Origin: Elioraea tepidiphila DSM 17972
GTDB lineage: Bacteria; Pseudomonadota; Alphaproteobacteria; Acetobacterales; Acetobacteraceae
Length of the DNA stretch: 64,000 bases
Assembly: GCF_000378465.1 (NCBI RefSeq)
Contig: NZ_KB899918.1
Span: 62,001-126,000, forward strand
Direction: 5' to 3'
The notes beneath the pieces were generated by a model, which had not been told where the DNA came from, made no database searches, and saw only the letters and a program-made list of their open reading frames with translations. Position numbers and translations under genes: made by a program. Of the stretch, positions 1-10,739 are shown one piece after another (within the stretch, counting starts at the first letter, position 1; every line of letters begins with the position of its first letter).

Positions 1-877
1 GTTCAAGGGATCGCTCGTCGCGCTGATCACGCCGATGCGCCGGGACGGCGCGATCGACGAGAAGGCCTATCAGGACTTTGTCGCCTGGCAGATCGCCGAA
101 GGCACGCACGGGCTCGTGCCGGTGGGCACCACCGGCGAGTCGCCCACGCTCAGCCACGACGAGCACAAGCGCGTGGTCGAGCTCTGCATCGAGGTGGCGA
201 AGGGCAAGGTGCCGGTGATGGCGGGCACGGGCTCGAACAGCACCGAGGAGGCGATCGACCTGACGCGCCATGCGAAGAAGGCCGGGGCGGATGGGGCGCT
301 GGTGGTGACGCCCTACTACAACCGCCCGACCCAGGAGGGGCTCTATCTCCACTTCAAGGCGATCGCCGAAGCCGTGGACATCCCGATCGTGATCTACAAT
401 ATCCCCGGCCGTTCCGCGGTGGACATGACGCCGGAGACGATGGGCCGGCTCGCCAAGCTGCCGAACATCGTCGGCGTGAAGGACGCGACGGCGAATCTGA
501 CGCGACCGCTGCATCAGAAGCGCACCTGCGGGGCGGACTTCATTCAGCTCTCCGGCGAGGACCACACCGCGCTCGCGTTCAATGCCGCCGGCGGCGTGGG
601 CTGCATCAGCGTCAGCGCGAACGTGGCGCCACGGCTCTGCGCCGAGATGCAGACCGCCTGGGCGAAGGGCGATGTCGCGACCGCGACGCGGATTCAGGAC
701 CGGCTCACCCCGGTGCACGACGCGATGTTCTGCGAGACCTCGCCGGGGCCGGTGAAGTACGCCGCGCATCTGCTCGGCAAGTGCGAGGAGACGTGCCGGC
801 TGCCGCTCGCGCCGATCGCGCCCGCGAGCCGGGAGAAGGTGCGCTCCGCGCTGGTCGAGGCGGGGCTGATGAACTGA
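1..877 (+). CDS. dapA: 4-hydroxy-tetrahydrodipicolinate synthase, 5' end cut by two bases
   Basis: Condenses pyruvate with aspartate semialdehyde in the cytoplasm, the first committed step of lysine and meso-diaminopimelate synthesis. The reading frame is open from base 2 ([12 protein letters not shown]), and base 1 is the G of the missing ATG, so the full protein would be 292 residues, the usual DapA length. Counting from that start, the GTTGES loop falls at 43-48 (T44/T45), the catalytic Tyr of YNIPGR at 133 and the Schiff-base Lys of GVKDAT at 161, matching the family exactly. smpB follows 73 bases downstream, a pairing common in alphaproteobacteria. The promoter lies outside the window. 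Confidence 0.97.
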   Translation, partial: FKGSLVALITPMRRDGAIDEKAYQDFVAWQIAEGTHGLVPVGTTGESPTLSHDEHKRVVELCIEVAKGKVPVMAGTGSNSTEEAIDLTRHAKKAGADGALVVTPYYNRPTQEGLYLHFKAIAEAVDIPIVIYNIPGRSAVDMTPETMGRLAKLPNIVGVKDATANLTRPLHQKRTCGADFIQLSGEDHTALAFNAAGGVGCISVSANVAPRLCAEMQTAWAKGDVATATRIQDRLTPVHDAMFCETSPGPVKYAAHLLGKCEETCRLPLAPIAPASREKVRSALVEAGLMN

Positions 878-950
878 TGCCGCTGGCCCACAGGGCCACA
901 GGTGCGCGCAGGGTCGATGTGGCGGCTGCGCGCGAACGCAAGGGTTCTCG

Positions 951-1436
951 GTGGCGAAGGACGCGAAGAAGAAGGGCCTGATCGCGCATGGCATGGTCGC
1001 GCAGAACCGCAAGGCGCGGCACGACTATGCGATCAAGGAGACGCTCGAGGCCGGGATAGTGCTGAAGGGGCCGGAGGTGAAGAGCCTCCGGCACGGCCGC
1101 GCGACCCTGACCGAGGCCTGGGCGGGCGAGCGCGACGGCGAGCTCTGGCTGTTCAACCTCTACATCCCGGAATACCAGGGCGGCATACTCAGCCGCTTCG
1201 AGCCGCGCGCGCCGCGCAAGCTGCTGGTGCACAGGAAGCAGCTCCGTTCGCTGATCGGCGCGGTGACGCGCGAGGGCGCGACCCTCGTGCCGCTGCAGAT
1301 TCATTTCAACGACCGCGGCCGGGCGAAGGTGCTGCTCGGGCTCGCCGAGGGGCGGCGCAAGGTCGACAAGCGCGCCGTGATCAAGGAGCGCGACTGGCAG
1401 CGGGACAAGGCGCGGATCATGCGGGCGCGGGGCTAG
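951..1436 (+). CDS. smpB: SsrA-binding protein SmpB
   Basis: Binds tmRNA and brings it to stalled ribosomes for trans-translation. The protein has 161 residues, normal for SmpB. It carries the N-terminal beta-barrel signature (AQNRKARHDY, then GIVLKGPEVKSLR) and a basic C-terminal tail (ERDWQRDKARIMRARG) of the kind that enters the decoding centre. The start is GTG at 951; no in-frame ATG gives a better N-terminus, since family members begin close to this Met-Ala-Lys. It probably shares a transcript with dapA. No tmRNA gene was recognised nearby. Confidence 0.95.
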   Translation: MAKDAKKKGLIAHGMVAQNRKARHDYAIKETLEAGIVLKGPEVKSLRHGRATLTEAWAGERDGELWLFNLYIPEYQGGILSRFEPRAPRKLLVHRKQLRSLIGAVTREGATLVPLQIHFNDRGRAKVLLGLAEGRRKVDKRAVIKERDWQRDKARIMRARG

Positions 1437-1537
1437 GCGCGGGTCACGTCTCGGCGAGGTCACTGTTTCGGCGTGGGGCGCGGTACCGTCGCTCTGGCAG
1501 AACCGCCGCCATTGGATTGAGCGAACGGGGAGCGCCG

Positions 1538-2593
1538 ATGCGTCGGGGTTGGATGGCCGCCATGGTCGCCGTTGCGTGTGCGATGTCTTCCTCTGTCGAA
1601 GCGAATGAACCACGTGCGACCGCTCCGGGGCTGATTCTGCCCGGCAGCTTCGCCGGCGACTTGCCCGCGGCCCCGGGTCCCGGCGTGCGGCACCAGCTCG
1701 ATCTCTGGCCGGACCAGTTCTTCCAGCTCCGGCGCAGCTGGCTCGGCCGCGACGACAGCCGCGACATGGTCGGGCGCTGGCATGTCGATCCCGGCCGCCG
1801 GGCACTGGTGCTGGAGGGCGGAGAGAGCCCGGCGCCGCAGTTCGAGATCCTCGGCAACGGGAATCTGCGGATGCTCGACCCGCAGGGGCAGCGGATCGAG
1901 TCCGCGCTCCCCTATGAGCTCGACCGGGCGGAGAGCTTCGCGCCCTTCGAGCCGAAGCTCACGCTGCGCGGCATGGTCCTCTACTTCGCCGATGCCGCAC
2001 GCTTCACCGAGTGCCGCTCGGGGCGGAACTTCCCGGTCGCGATGGAGGCGGATTTCGTCGCCCTCCAGCGCGCGTATCTGGAGGCACGGCAACTGCCGCA
2101 GACCCCCGTGCTCGCCACGGTCGAGGGACGGATCGCGGCGCGGCCGCGCATGGAAGGCGAGGGGACGCAGTCGACCGTGGTGGTCGATCGCTTCGTCGCG
2201 GTGCATCCGGGCGCGGCCTGCGACCGCGTCGAGACGGCACCGTCGCTGCGGAACACCTACTGGCGGATCATGCGGCTGCGCAACGTCGACCTCGCGGCCG
2301 GCCAGCGCCGACGCGAGCCCCATCTGCTTCTGCTGGCGGATCAGCCGCGTTTTGCCGGCACGGTCGGCTGCAACCAGATGCTGGGCGGCGCCGAGATCAC
2401 GGGCGATTCGATCCGGTTCCGTCCCGGCCCCTCGACGATGATGGCCTGTCCGCCGCCGATCGATGCCGAGGAGCGGCTGTTCGTCGAGGTGCTGGGGTCG
2501 GTGGCCTCGTGGCGGATCGATGGGCGAACGCTCGCGCTGCGGGACGGCGCCGGGCGCACCGTGGCGCTGCTGGAGGCCGCCTATCTGCCCTGA
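1538..2593 (+). CDS. Exported META-domain (HslJ/NlpE-like) protein
   Basis: 351 residues starting at the ATG that follows GGGGAGCGCC; the frame stays open upstream, but this start puts a clear signal peptide first (basic MRRGW, then hydrophobic MAAMVAVACAM, cleavage near SSVEA). The middle third (about 60-150) resembles the NlpE-type lipocalin-like fold: WHVDPGRRALVLEGG, then NGNLRMLDPQG. The C-terminal third (about 235-350) is a META domain: LRNTYWRI at its start, then FAGTVGCNQMLGG and MMACPPPIDAEERL. There is no lipobox Cys at the cleavage site, so it is probably a soluble periplasmic protein. META domains occur in envelope-stress and antibiotic-tolerance proteins; the exact role here is unknown. 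Its 3' end overlaps the convergent transporter gene by 13 bases. Confidence 0.8.
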   Translation: MRRGWMAAMVAVACAMSSSVEANEPRATAPGLILPGSFAGDLPAAPGPGVRHQLDLWPDQFFQLRRSWLGRDDSRDMVGRWHVDPGRRALVLEGGESPAPQFEILGNGNLRMLDPQGQRIESALPYELDRAESFAPFEPKLTLRGMVLYFADAARFTECRSGRNFPVAMEADFVALQRAYLEARQLPQTPVLATVEGRIAARPRMEGEGTQSTVVVDRFVAVHPGAACDRVETAPSLRNTYWRIMRLRNVDLAAGQRRREPHLLLLADQPRFAGTVGCNQMLGGAEITGDSIRFRPGPSTMMACPPPIDAEERLFVEVLGSVASWRIDGRTLALRDGAGRTVALLEAAYLP

Positions 2594-3465
2594 GCGGGCG
2601 CGGTTTCGACCGCGGTCGCGAGCCGGATGCCGAGCGCGATCGGCACGATCGCCAGCAGGTCGATCGCGCCGAGCGGCTCATCCAGGATCGCCCAGCCCAT
2701 GATCAGCCCCACCGGGGGCATCAGGAAATGCAGCGCAGTGGCCGAGCCCGCGCTGCCGCGGCGGAGCAGCAGAAACCACAGCATCAGCGCGCCCACGGAG
2801 ACGACGCCGATCTGCCAGGCCATCGCGGCGACGAATTGTACGCCGAGCTGAATGGTGGCGGGGTTCTCGAAGGCGAGGCCGAGCGGCAACAGGGCAGCGC
2901 CGGCGGCGAGTTGCTGGGCGCCGACGACCACCATCAGAGGCGCGGTCGGCGAAACGCGCTTGAAGGCGATGGTGCCGGCGACCATCGCGCCGAGCGAACC
3001 GAGCATCAGGGCGACGCCGAGCGCGCTCTCGCCGGTCACCGCGATGCGGTGGCGCACCAGGAAGGCGACGCCGGCGAAACCGAGGGCGAGACCGAGGATG
3101 CGGCGCAGGGTGAGGCGTTCGCCCAGCAGCGGGACGGCGAGAGCGGCGACCACGATCGGCGCGGTGGAGGCGATGACGTTGGCCAAGCCCGAGGAGAGCG
3201 GCTGGGCCATGGCGTTCCAGGCAAGGCCCTGGTAGCCGCCCTGGTTGAGCACACCGAGCCAGGCGAGGGTGAGCCAGGGAATCGTGCCGGACAGTTCGCG
3301 TCGCGCGGCGGCCCAGGCGAGCAGCAGTGCGCCGGCGAGCAGGAAGCGGATGCCGAGGAACAGGGTGGGCGGACTGACCGCGACCGCAAACTTGGTTGCG
3401 ACGAAGGCCGACGACCACGTCAGCACGAAGAGGACGACCAGGGTCAGGTAGAGGGGGCGGGACAC
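2581..3465 (-). CDS. EamA/DMT-family inner-membrane transporter
   Basis: 294 residues with about ten hydrophobic segments arranged as two repeated EamA halves: the first begins LTLVVLFVLTWSSAFVATKF, the second GVALMLGSLGAMVAGTIAFK. Typical signatures are the short helix LSSGLANVI and the motif pair LGERLTLRRILG in half one and LDEPLGAIDLLA in half two. Members export amino acids, nucleosides or other small metabolites; the substrate cannot be read from sequence. The start is GTG at 3465. The gene converges on the META-domain gene, with the last 13 bases shared. It lies 59 bases downstream of ispDF on the same strand, so it may be read through from it. Confidence 0.85.
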   Translation of the reverse strand: MSRPLYLTLVVLFVLTWSSAFVATKFAVAVSPPTLFLGIRFLLAGALLLAWAAARRELSGTIPWLTLAWLGVLNQGGYQGLAWNAMAQPLSSGLANVIASTAPIVVAALAVPLLGERLTLRRILGLALGFAGVAFLVRHRIAVTGESALGVALMLGSLGAMVAGTIAFKRVSPTAPLMVVVGAQQLAAGAALLPLGLAFENPATIQLGVQFVAAMAWQIGVVSVGALMLWFLLLRRGSAGSATALHFLMPPVGLIMGWAILDEPLGAIDLLAIVPIALGIRLATAVETAPAQGR

Positions 3466-3524
3466 CGCTCAGGCCACCGCCGCGCCGTGCGACCAACGGG
3501 AGCGCGGCCCCCCGCTGGCGTTCT

Positions 3525-4664
3525 TCATGGCAGCAGCACCGTGACGGCCGCCTGGGCGGCGATGCCCTCGCCCCGCCCGGTGAAGCCGAGCCGTTCGGTC
3601 GTGGTCGCCTTCACCGAGACCGCGCCGGCGTCGACTCCCATGAGGGCGGCCAGCCGTTCGCGCATCGCCGCGGCGTGCGGGGCGATCTTGGGCCGTTCGC
3701 AGATCAGCGTGACATCGGCGTGGACGATGCGCCCGCCACGCGCGGCGACGCGATCAGCAGCATGCTTCAGGAACAGGGCGCTGTCGGCGTCTTTCCAGGT
3801 GCTGTCGGAGGGCGGGAACTGGGTACCGATATCGCCCTCGGCGAGCGCGCCGTAGATCGCGTCGCAGAGGGCGTGAATTCCAACGTCGGCGTCCGAATAT
3901 CCTGCAAGTCCAAACGAATGTGGCACGTGGATGCCGCAGAGCATCAGCGGTCGGTCGGGCGCGAAGCGGTGCACGTCGAAGCCGGTGCCGATGCGGGGCG
4001 TGAGGCGCGCGTCGAGCAGCGCCTCGGCGCGGGTGAGGTCGTCCGGGGTGGTCACCTTCAGGTTCTCCTCCGAGCCCGGGACCAGGTGGACGGTCATCCC
4101 GGCGGCCTCGGCGACGGCGCCGTCATCGGTGAGCGACAGCCCGGCGGCGGCGCGGTGCGCGGCGAGGATCGAGCCGAACCGGAAGCCCTGGGGGGTCTGG
4201 ACACGCCAGAGGCCCTCGCGCGGGACGGTCTCCGTGACGATGGCAGCCTCCGCGCGCTTGAGCGTATCGGTGACGGGAAGGGCGGGAAGAGCGGCTTCGG
4301 CACCCCCGGCAAGCGCATCGCAGACGGCGTCGATCACCCGTGCGGGCACCAGCGGACGCGCGGCGTCGTGGATCAGCACGGCGTCGGGCGGGTCGGCGGC
4401 GAGCGCCTCCAGCCCGGCGCGCGCGCTGTCCTGGCGGGTCGCCCCACCCGGCACGAGGCCCGATCTGGGGAAATCAGGACACGCGGCGGCAAGGGACTCC
4501 ACGGGGCCCACGAGCATCACCCGGCCGATCCGGGGGTGGCTGACGAAGGCCCGGACCGCGCGCGCGACGATCGGCACGCCGCCGATGGCGACGAACTGCT
4601 TCGGCGTGGCGCTCCCGAACCGGGTGCCCGAGCCTGCCGCCAGAATGAGCGCCGCGATCCGCAT
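3525..4664 (-). CDS. ispDF: Bifunctional IspD/IspF of the MEP isoprenoid pathway
   Basis: A natural fusion of two non-consecutive steps of the MEP pathway, known from alphaproteobacteria. Residues 1-220 are the cytidylyltransferase IspD ([14 protein letters not shown] nucleotide loop, [24 protein letters not shown]). Residues 224-379 are the 2-C-methyl-D-erythritol 2,4-cyclodiphosphate synthase IspF ([11 protein letters not shown] with metal ligands D230 and H232, [31 protein letters not shown]). The linker is only a few residues. Length is 379. dxr, the first committed step of the same pathway, is at 46.2-47.4 kb. It is divergent from dusB with 87 bases between them. Confidence 0.96.
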   Translation of the reverse strand: MRIAALILAAGSGTRFGSATPKQFVAIGGVPIVARAVRAFVSHPRIGRVMLVGPVESLAAACPDFPRSGLVPGGATRQDSARAGLEALAADPPDAVLIHDAARPLVPARVIDAVCDALAGGAEAALPALPVTDTLKRAEAAIVTETVPREGLWRVQTPQGFRFGSILAAHRAAAGLSLTDDGAVAEAAGMTVHLVPGSEENLKVTTPDDLTRAEALLDARLTPRIGTGFDVHRFAPDRPLMLCGIHVPHSFGLAGYSDADVGIHALCDAIYGALAEGDIGTQFPPSDSTWKDADSALFLKHAADRVAARGGRIVHADVTLICERPKIAPHAAAMRERLAALMGVDAGAVSVKATTTERLGFTGRGEGIAAQAAVTVLLP

Positions 4665-4713
4665 GGCGGCCGGACGCTACGGGGACGGCGACGCCCGCAC
4701 AACCGGCACCGCG

Positions 4714-4742
4714 TTGCACGGATCAGGGCAGTTCGGTAGTTT
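4714..4742 (+). promoter_or_regulatory. Possible sigma-70-type promoter of the dusB-ntrBC-ntrYX operon
   Basis: TTGCAC (4714-4719), a 17-base gap, then TAGTTT (4737-4742). Both hexamers match consensus only in part. A transcript from here would begin within a few bases of the dusB ATG at 4752. Position in the only intergenic gap before the operon supports it; the call is weak. Confidence 0.3.
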
Positions 4743-4751
4743 GCCCAAATC

Positions 4752-5864
4752 ATGGGCATTCCAGCATCCGAGACTCGCGGCTGCGCCGACGACGCGCCCG
4801 ATCAGCCGCCGCCGCGCGCAGAAGCCGGTCCACGGCCGCAGCGGCGACCCGGTCCGCTCGCGCCGATCGTGCTGGGGCCCGGGGCGGTGATCGAGACGCC
4901 GGTGATCCTCGCGCCGATGTCGGGGGTGACGGACCTGCCGTTCCGCCGGCTGGTGCACCGGCTGGGCGCCGGGCTGGTGGTGTCGGAGATGATCGCCTCC
5001 TGGGCGATGATCCGCGAGAACCGCCAGACCCTGAAGATGGCCGAGACCGACGAGGCCGCGGGGCCGATGGCGGTGCAGCTCGCGGGCTGCGACCCCGAGG
5101 CGATGGCCGAGGCGGCGAAGCTGAACCAGGACCGCGGGGCGGCGATCATCGACATCAATTTCGGCTGCCCGGTGAAGAAGGTGACGAACGGCCAGCACGC
5201 CGGCTCGGCGCTGATGCGCGACGAGGTTCAGGCCGGCCGCATCCTCGAGGCGACCGCGCGCGCGGTGTCGATCCCGGTGACGCTGAAGATGCGGATGGGT
5301 TGGGACCACGCCAGCCTGAACGCACCCCGGATCGCGCGCATCGCCGAGCAGTCGGGCATCCGCATGGTCACCGTACACGGTCGGACGCGCCAGCAGTTCT
5401 ATACGGGCAACGCCGACTGGGATTTCGTCGCCCGGGTGAAGGAGGCGGTGAGCCTGCCGGTGATCGTGAACGGCGACATCGTCACGGTGGAGGATGCCTC
5501 CGAGGCGATGGCGCGGTCGGGCGCGGATGGGGTGATGGTCGGCCGCGGCGCCTATGGGCGGCCCTGGTTCCTCGCCCAGGTCGCGCAGTTCCTGCGCACC
5601 GGACAGCGCGTGCCGGACCCGCCACTCGCCGAGCAGCGGCGCATCCTGCGCGGCCACTACCGCGCGATGCTCGCGCATCACGGCGAGCACCCCGGAGTAC
5701 GGCTCGCGCGCAAGCATGTCGCCTGGTACTCGAAGGGTCTGCCCGGCTCGGCGGAGTTCCGCGCCGCGGTGAACCGCGCCGAGACCGCGCCCGAGGTGGA
5801 GGCGCTGATCGACGGGTTCTATGGCCCGCTGATCGAGGCGGACGAGCAGCGGCTCGCGGCATGA
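4752..5864 (+). CDS. dusB: tRNA-dihydrouridine synthase (DusB/NifR3 type)
   Basis: An FMN enzyme that reduces uridines in the tRNA D-loop. Visible: the N-terminal barrel motif [16 protein letters not shown], the catalytic Cys in [34 protein letters not shown], and the phosphate-binding [16 protein letters not shown]. Length is 370 residues from the ATG at 4752. The first 45 residues are Pro/Arg-rich and not part of the fold, so a later start such as the GTG in front of LGPGAVIE is possible; no Shine-Dalgarno decides between them. Its stop overlaps the ntrB ATG in an ATGA. In alphaproteobacteria this gene is called nifR3 and leads the ntrBC operon, as here. Confidence 0.92.
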   Translation: MGIPASETRGCADDAPDQPPPRAEAGPRPQRRPGPLAPIVLGPGAVIETPVILAPMSGVTDLPFRRLVHRLGAGLVVSEMIASWAMIRENRQTLKMAETDEAAGPMAVQLAGCDPEAMAEAAKLNQDRGAAIIDINFGCPVKKVTNGQHAGSALMRDEVQAGRILEATARAVSIPVTLKMRMGWDHASLNAPRIARIAEQSGIRMVTVHGRTRQQFYTGNADWDFVARVKEAVSLPVIVNGDIVTVEDASEAMARSGADGVMVGRGAYGRPWFLAQVAQFLRTGQRVPDPPLAEQRRILRGHYRAMLAHHGEHPGVRLARKHVAWYSKGLPGSAEFRAAVNRAETAPEVEALIDGFYGPLIEADEQRLAA

Positions 5865-7023
5865 AGCCCTCGCGCGGCAGGCGGGCGCTCGCCGCCGTCA
5901 AGGATCTCGCCGAGGCGCCCGTCCGGCTGCTGCGGCCGCAGCCGGCGCAGCCCGATCCGGCGACGGTGCTCGCGGCGATGGCAACCGCCGTGGTGGTGCT
6001 CGACCGCGCCGGCCGGTTCCGCAGCGCGAACCATGCGGCCGAGCAGTTCTTCGGCCTCTCCGCCGCCGCGCTTGCCGGCACCAGGCTCGCCGAATTGCTG
6101 CCCGATGATCATCCGCTGTTCGCGATGCTCGCCCAGGCGCTCGACGGCGCGGTGATCGTCGCCGACCACGACATGAGTTTCGAGAGCCCTCGGTTGGCCA
6201 AGCAGGGCATCTCGGTCACGGTCTCTCCGCTCGGCGAGGCGGTGGATTGCGCGGTGGTCGAGCTCGCCGACGGCTCGACCGCGCAGAAGCTCGATCGGCA
6301 GATGGGGTTCCGCAATGCCGCGCGCTCGGTGACGGGAATGGCGGCCATCCTGGCGCACGAGGTGAAGAACCCGCTCTCGGGCATCCGCGGCGCGGCCCAA
6401 CTCCTCGAAGCGAGCGTTCCCGAGTCCGATCGCGAGCTCACCCAGCTCATCCAGGACGAGGCGGACCGCATCCGCGCGCTGGTGGACCGGATGGACGTGT
6501 TCTCCGACCGGCCGGTCGAGCACGGCCCGGTCAACATCCACCAGGTGCTGGAGCATGTGCGCCGGCTCGCCGCGAGCGGGGTCGCGCGGCATGCGCGCAT
6601 CATCGAGACCTACGATCCCTCGCTGCCGCCGGTCTGGGGCGACCGCGCCCAGCTGGTGCAGGTGTTCCTCAATCTGGTGAAGAACGCGGCCGAGGCGCTG
6701 CCCGAGACCGGCGGGGTGATCGAGCTGATCACCGCCTATCAGCACGGCGTGCGGCTGGCCGTGGGCGGGAAGGGGCGGCGCGTGCATCTGCCGCTTGTCG
6801 TCACCGTGCGCGACAACGGCAGCGGCATTCCCGACGCGATCCGCCCCAACCTGTTCGACCCCTTCGTCACCAGCAAGCGTTCGGGCAGCGGACTCGGGCT
6901 CGCGCTGGTGGCCAAGTTGGTGGGGGATCACGGCGGGCTGATCGAGTACGACTCGGTGCCCGGACGCACCTTCTTCCGGGTGCATTTGCCCGTGCAGCCC
7001 GGCGCGAGCGATAGCGAGACGCC

Positions 7024-7027
<4 letters not shown>
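5861..7027 (+). CDS. ntrB: Nitrogen-regulation sensor kinase NtrB
   Basis: Soluble histidine kinase that phosphorylates or dephosphorylates NtrC under control of the PII protein. The start is the ATG in the ATGA overlap with dusB (388 residues); the longer open frame upstream only shadows dusB. Residues 35-140 form a PAS domain ([22 protein letters not shown]). The phospho-acceptor is His166 in [20 protein letters not shown]. The ATPase domain carries [13 protein letters not shown] (N box), DNGSGIP (G1) and GSGLGLALV (G2). No membrane segment is present, as expected. The GTG/ATG-overlap order ntrB-ntrC implies translational coupling. Confidence 0.95.
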
Positions 7028-8463
<1,436 letters not shown>

Positions 8464-8477
8464 TCGGAGCCAGGGCG

Positions 8478-10739
8478 ATGGACGGGACCGCCGCCCGTCC
8501 GGTGACGCAACCTGATGCTGCCGTGCCGCGCTGGCGCCGGATCGGCTCGGCGCTGGTGGGCGGGCGGCTCGGGCGCTGGCTGACGATCGGTCTGGCACTC
8601 GCCTCCTTCGCCGCCGGCGTGCTGACCTTCGGCGCGACCACAGGCACCGGCATGCTGAGCCTGCCGCCAGGCAGCATCATCGTGCTGGTCAACACCAATC
8701 TCGCGCTGCTGCTGGTGCTGGGTGCCGTGCTCGCGGTGCGCGTGGTGCGCGTCTGGGCCGAGCGCCGCCGCGGGCTTGCGGGCTCGCGGCTCCATGTCCG
8801 CCTCGTGCTGCTGTTCGGTCTGGTCGCGGTGACACCGACCATCATCGTCACCGTCTTTTCCGCGACCTTCTTCAATCGCGGCCTCGAGGCCTGGTTCAAC
8901 GAGCGCGTGCGTACCGCGCTGGAGGAGAGCCTCTCCGCGTCCCAGGCCTATCTGCGCGAGCACGAGCAGGCGCTGCGCGGCGAGGCGCTGGCGATGGCGT
9001 CCGACCTCAACCGCGCCGCGCCCGTGCTCCTGACCCAAGGGCCGCTGACCTTCCGCTTGATCGTCGAGCGGCAGGCGGCCGCGCGCGGCCTGTCCGAGGC
9101 CGTCGTGTTCGACGGCACGTCGGGTCGGCTGGTCGCCTCGGGGGGCATGATCGCGCCGATGGCGGGAGAGGTGATGCCGGCCTGGGCGATCGCCTTCGCG
9201 CGATCGGGTGAGGTCGCGCTGCTGCCGACCGGCGACTCCGGACGCGTGCGCGCGGTCGTCGAACTCGACTTGCCGGGCGATCTGTTCCTGCTGGTCGGGC
9301 GACCGGTGGACGCGCAGGTGCTGGGCCACATGGAGCGCACCGAGCAGGCCGTCGCGCAGTACCGCGAGCTCGAACAGTCCCGCTCCCGGCTGCAGGTGAC
9401 CTTCGCGCTGGTCTACGCCGTGGTCGCGCTGCTGATCCTGTTCGCGGCCGTGCTGATTGGGCTGGTGATCGCGGGGCAGCTTGCGCGCCCGATCTCCGGC
9501 CTCGTCTTCGCGGCCGAGCGCGCGCGCACGGGCGACCTCGGCGTGCGCGTGCCCGAGCGCCGCGCCAACGACGAGATCGGCGTGCTGAGCCGGGCGTTCA
9601 ACCGCATGATCGGCCAGCTCGAGGCGAACCGCGCCGAGCTGATGGACGCCTATCGCCAGATCGACGAGCGGCGGCGGTTCTCCGAGAGCGTGCTCGCCGG
9701 CGTCTCCGCCGGCGTGATCGGCCTGGACGCCGAGGAGCGCATCGACCTGCCGAACCGGTCGGCGAGCGAACTGCTCGGCCTCGATCTGCTCGCGCGCTCC
9801 GGCTACCGGCTCGCCGAGGTGGTGCCGGAGTTCGCGCCCCTGCTCGCCGCCGCGGCCGCCGAGCCCGGCCGGCCCGTGCAGGGCGAGGTGCGGATCGGCG
9901 GGCCGGCGAACCGCCGCACCCTGATCGTGCGCATCGGCGCCGAGACGGCGGGCGGCGAGCTGCGCGGCTTCGTCGTCACCTTCGACGATGTGACCGCCCT
10001 GCTGGCAGCGCAGCGCCAGGCCGCCTGGGCCGATGTCGCCCGGCGGATCGCGCACGAGATCAAGAATCCGCTGACGCCGATCCAGCTTTCGGCCGAGCGG
10101 CTGAAGCGCAAGTATCTCGCCGAGATCGCCTCCGATCCCGACACGTTCCGCATCTGCACGGAGACCATCATCCGCCAGGTCGGTGACATCGGCCGGATGG
10201 TGGACGAATTCTCGGCCTTCGCGCGCATGCCCCAGCCGGTGCTGCGGCCCGAGGACCCGGGCGAGATCATCCGCCAGACCGTGTTCCTGCAGCGCAACGC
10301 CCACCCCGCGATCGCCTATACCGTTGACCTGCCGGACGAGGTGCCGCGCGTCTCCTGCGACCGCCGGCTGATCGGCCAGGCGCTGACCAACCTGCTGGCC
10401 AACGCCGCCGACGCGGTGGCCGCGCGCGAGGGCGCGGGCGCGATCCGCGTCGCGCTCGAACAGGCGCCCGGAGAGCTCCGAATCGTCGTCGAGGACGACG
10501 GAGTCGGGCTGCCGGAGGAGGGGCGGGACACGCTCACGGAGCCCTACGTGACGCGGAAGACCAAGGGCACCGGGCTCGGCCTTGCGATTGTGAAGAAGAT
10601 CATGGAAGACCATGCCGGACGGCTGGTGCTGTCGGACCGGGCGGACGGCACACCGGGCGCGCGCGTCGTGCTCGCCCTGCCGCTCGCCGCCGCCGCCCAG
10701 ACGATGAGCGAGATGCCCCGTATGGCCCATGGCGCATGA
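8478..10739 (+). CDS. ntrY: Membrane sensor kinase NtrY
   Basis: 753-residue membrane histidine kinase partnered with NtrX, linked in alphaproteobacteria to nitrogen, redox and envelope responses. Hydrophobic segments lie at about 25-50, 60-85 and 105-130, and another near 310-335 (VYAVVALLILFAAVLIGLVIAG). A periplasmic/sensor region lies between the last two. A HAMP domain follows (ARPISGLVFAAERARTGDLG), then a PAS-like region (GVIGLDAEERIDLPN). The HisKA motif is RRIAHEIKNPLTPIQLSAERLK, with ATP-binding boxes LLANAADAV, EDDGVGLP and GTGLGLAIV. The ATG follows GGAGCCAGGG. The end overlaps ntrX by 11 bases. Confidence 0.94.
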   Translation: MDGTAARPVTQPDAAVPRWRRIGSALVGGRLGRWLTIGLALASFAAGVLTFGATTGTGMLSLPPGSIIVLVNTNLALLLVLGAVLAVRVVRVWAERRRGLAGSRLHVRLVLLFGLVAVTPTIIVTVFSATFFNRGLEAWFNERVRTALEESLSASQAYLREHEQALRGEALAMASDLNRAAPVLLTQGPLTFRLIVERQAAARGLSEAVVFDGTSGRLVASGGMIAPMAGEVMPAWAIAFARSGEVALLPTGDSGRVRAVVELDLPGDLFLLVGRPVDAQVLGHMERTEQAVAQYRELEQSRSRLQVTFALVYAVVALLILFAAVLIGLVIAGQLARPISGLVFAAERARTGDLGVRVPERRANDEIGVLSRAFNRMIGQLEANRAELMDAYRQIDERRRFSESVLAGVSAGVIGLDAEERIDLPNRSASELLGLDLLARSGYRLAEVVPEFAPLLAAAAAEPGRPVQGEVRIGGPANRRTLIVRIGAETAGGELRGFVVTFDDVTALLAAQRQAAWADVARRIAHEIKNPLTPIQLSAERLKRKYLAEIASDPDTFRICTETIIRQVGDIGRMVDEFSAFARMPQPVLRPEDPGEIIRQTVFLQRNAHPAIAYTVDLPDEVPRVSCDRRLIGQALTNLLANAADAVAAREGAGAIRVALEQAPGELRIVVEDDGVGLPEEGRDTLTEPYVTRKTKGTGLGLAIVKKIMEDHAGRLVLSDRADGTPGARVVLALPLAAAAQTMSEMPRMAHGA

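Noticed and set aside
4701-4717. Sigma-54-like element GGCACCGCGTTGC before dusB
   Set aside because: GG and GC are nine bases apart instead of ten; spacing is strict for sigma-54, so I do not call it.
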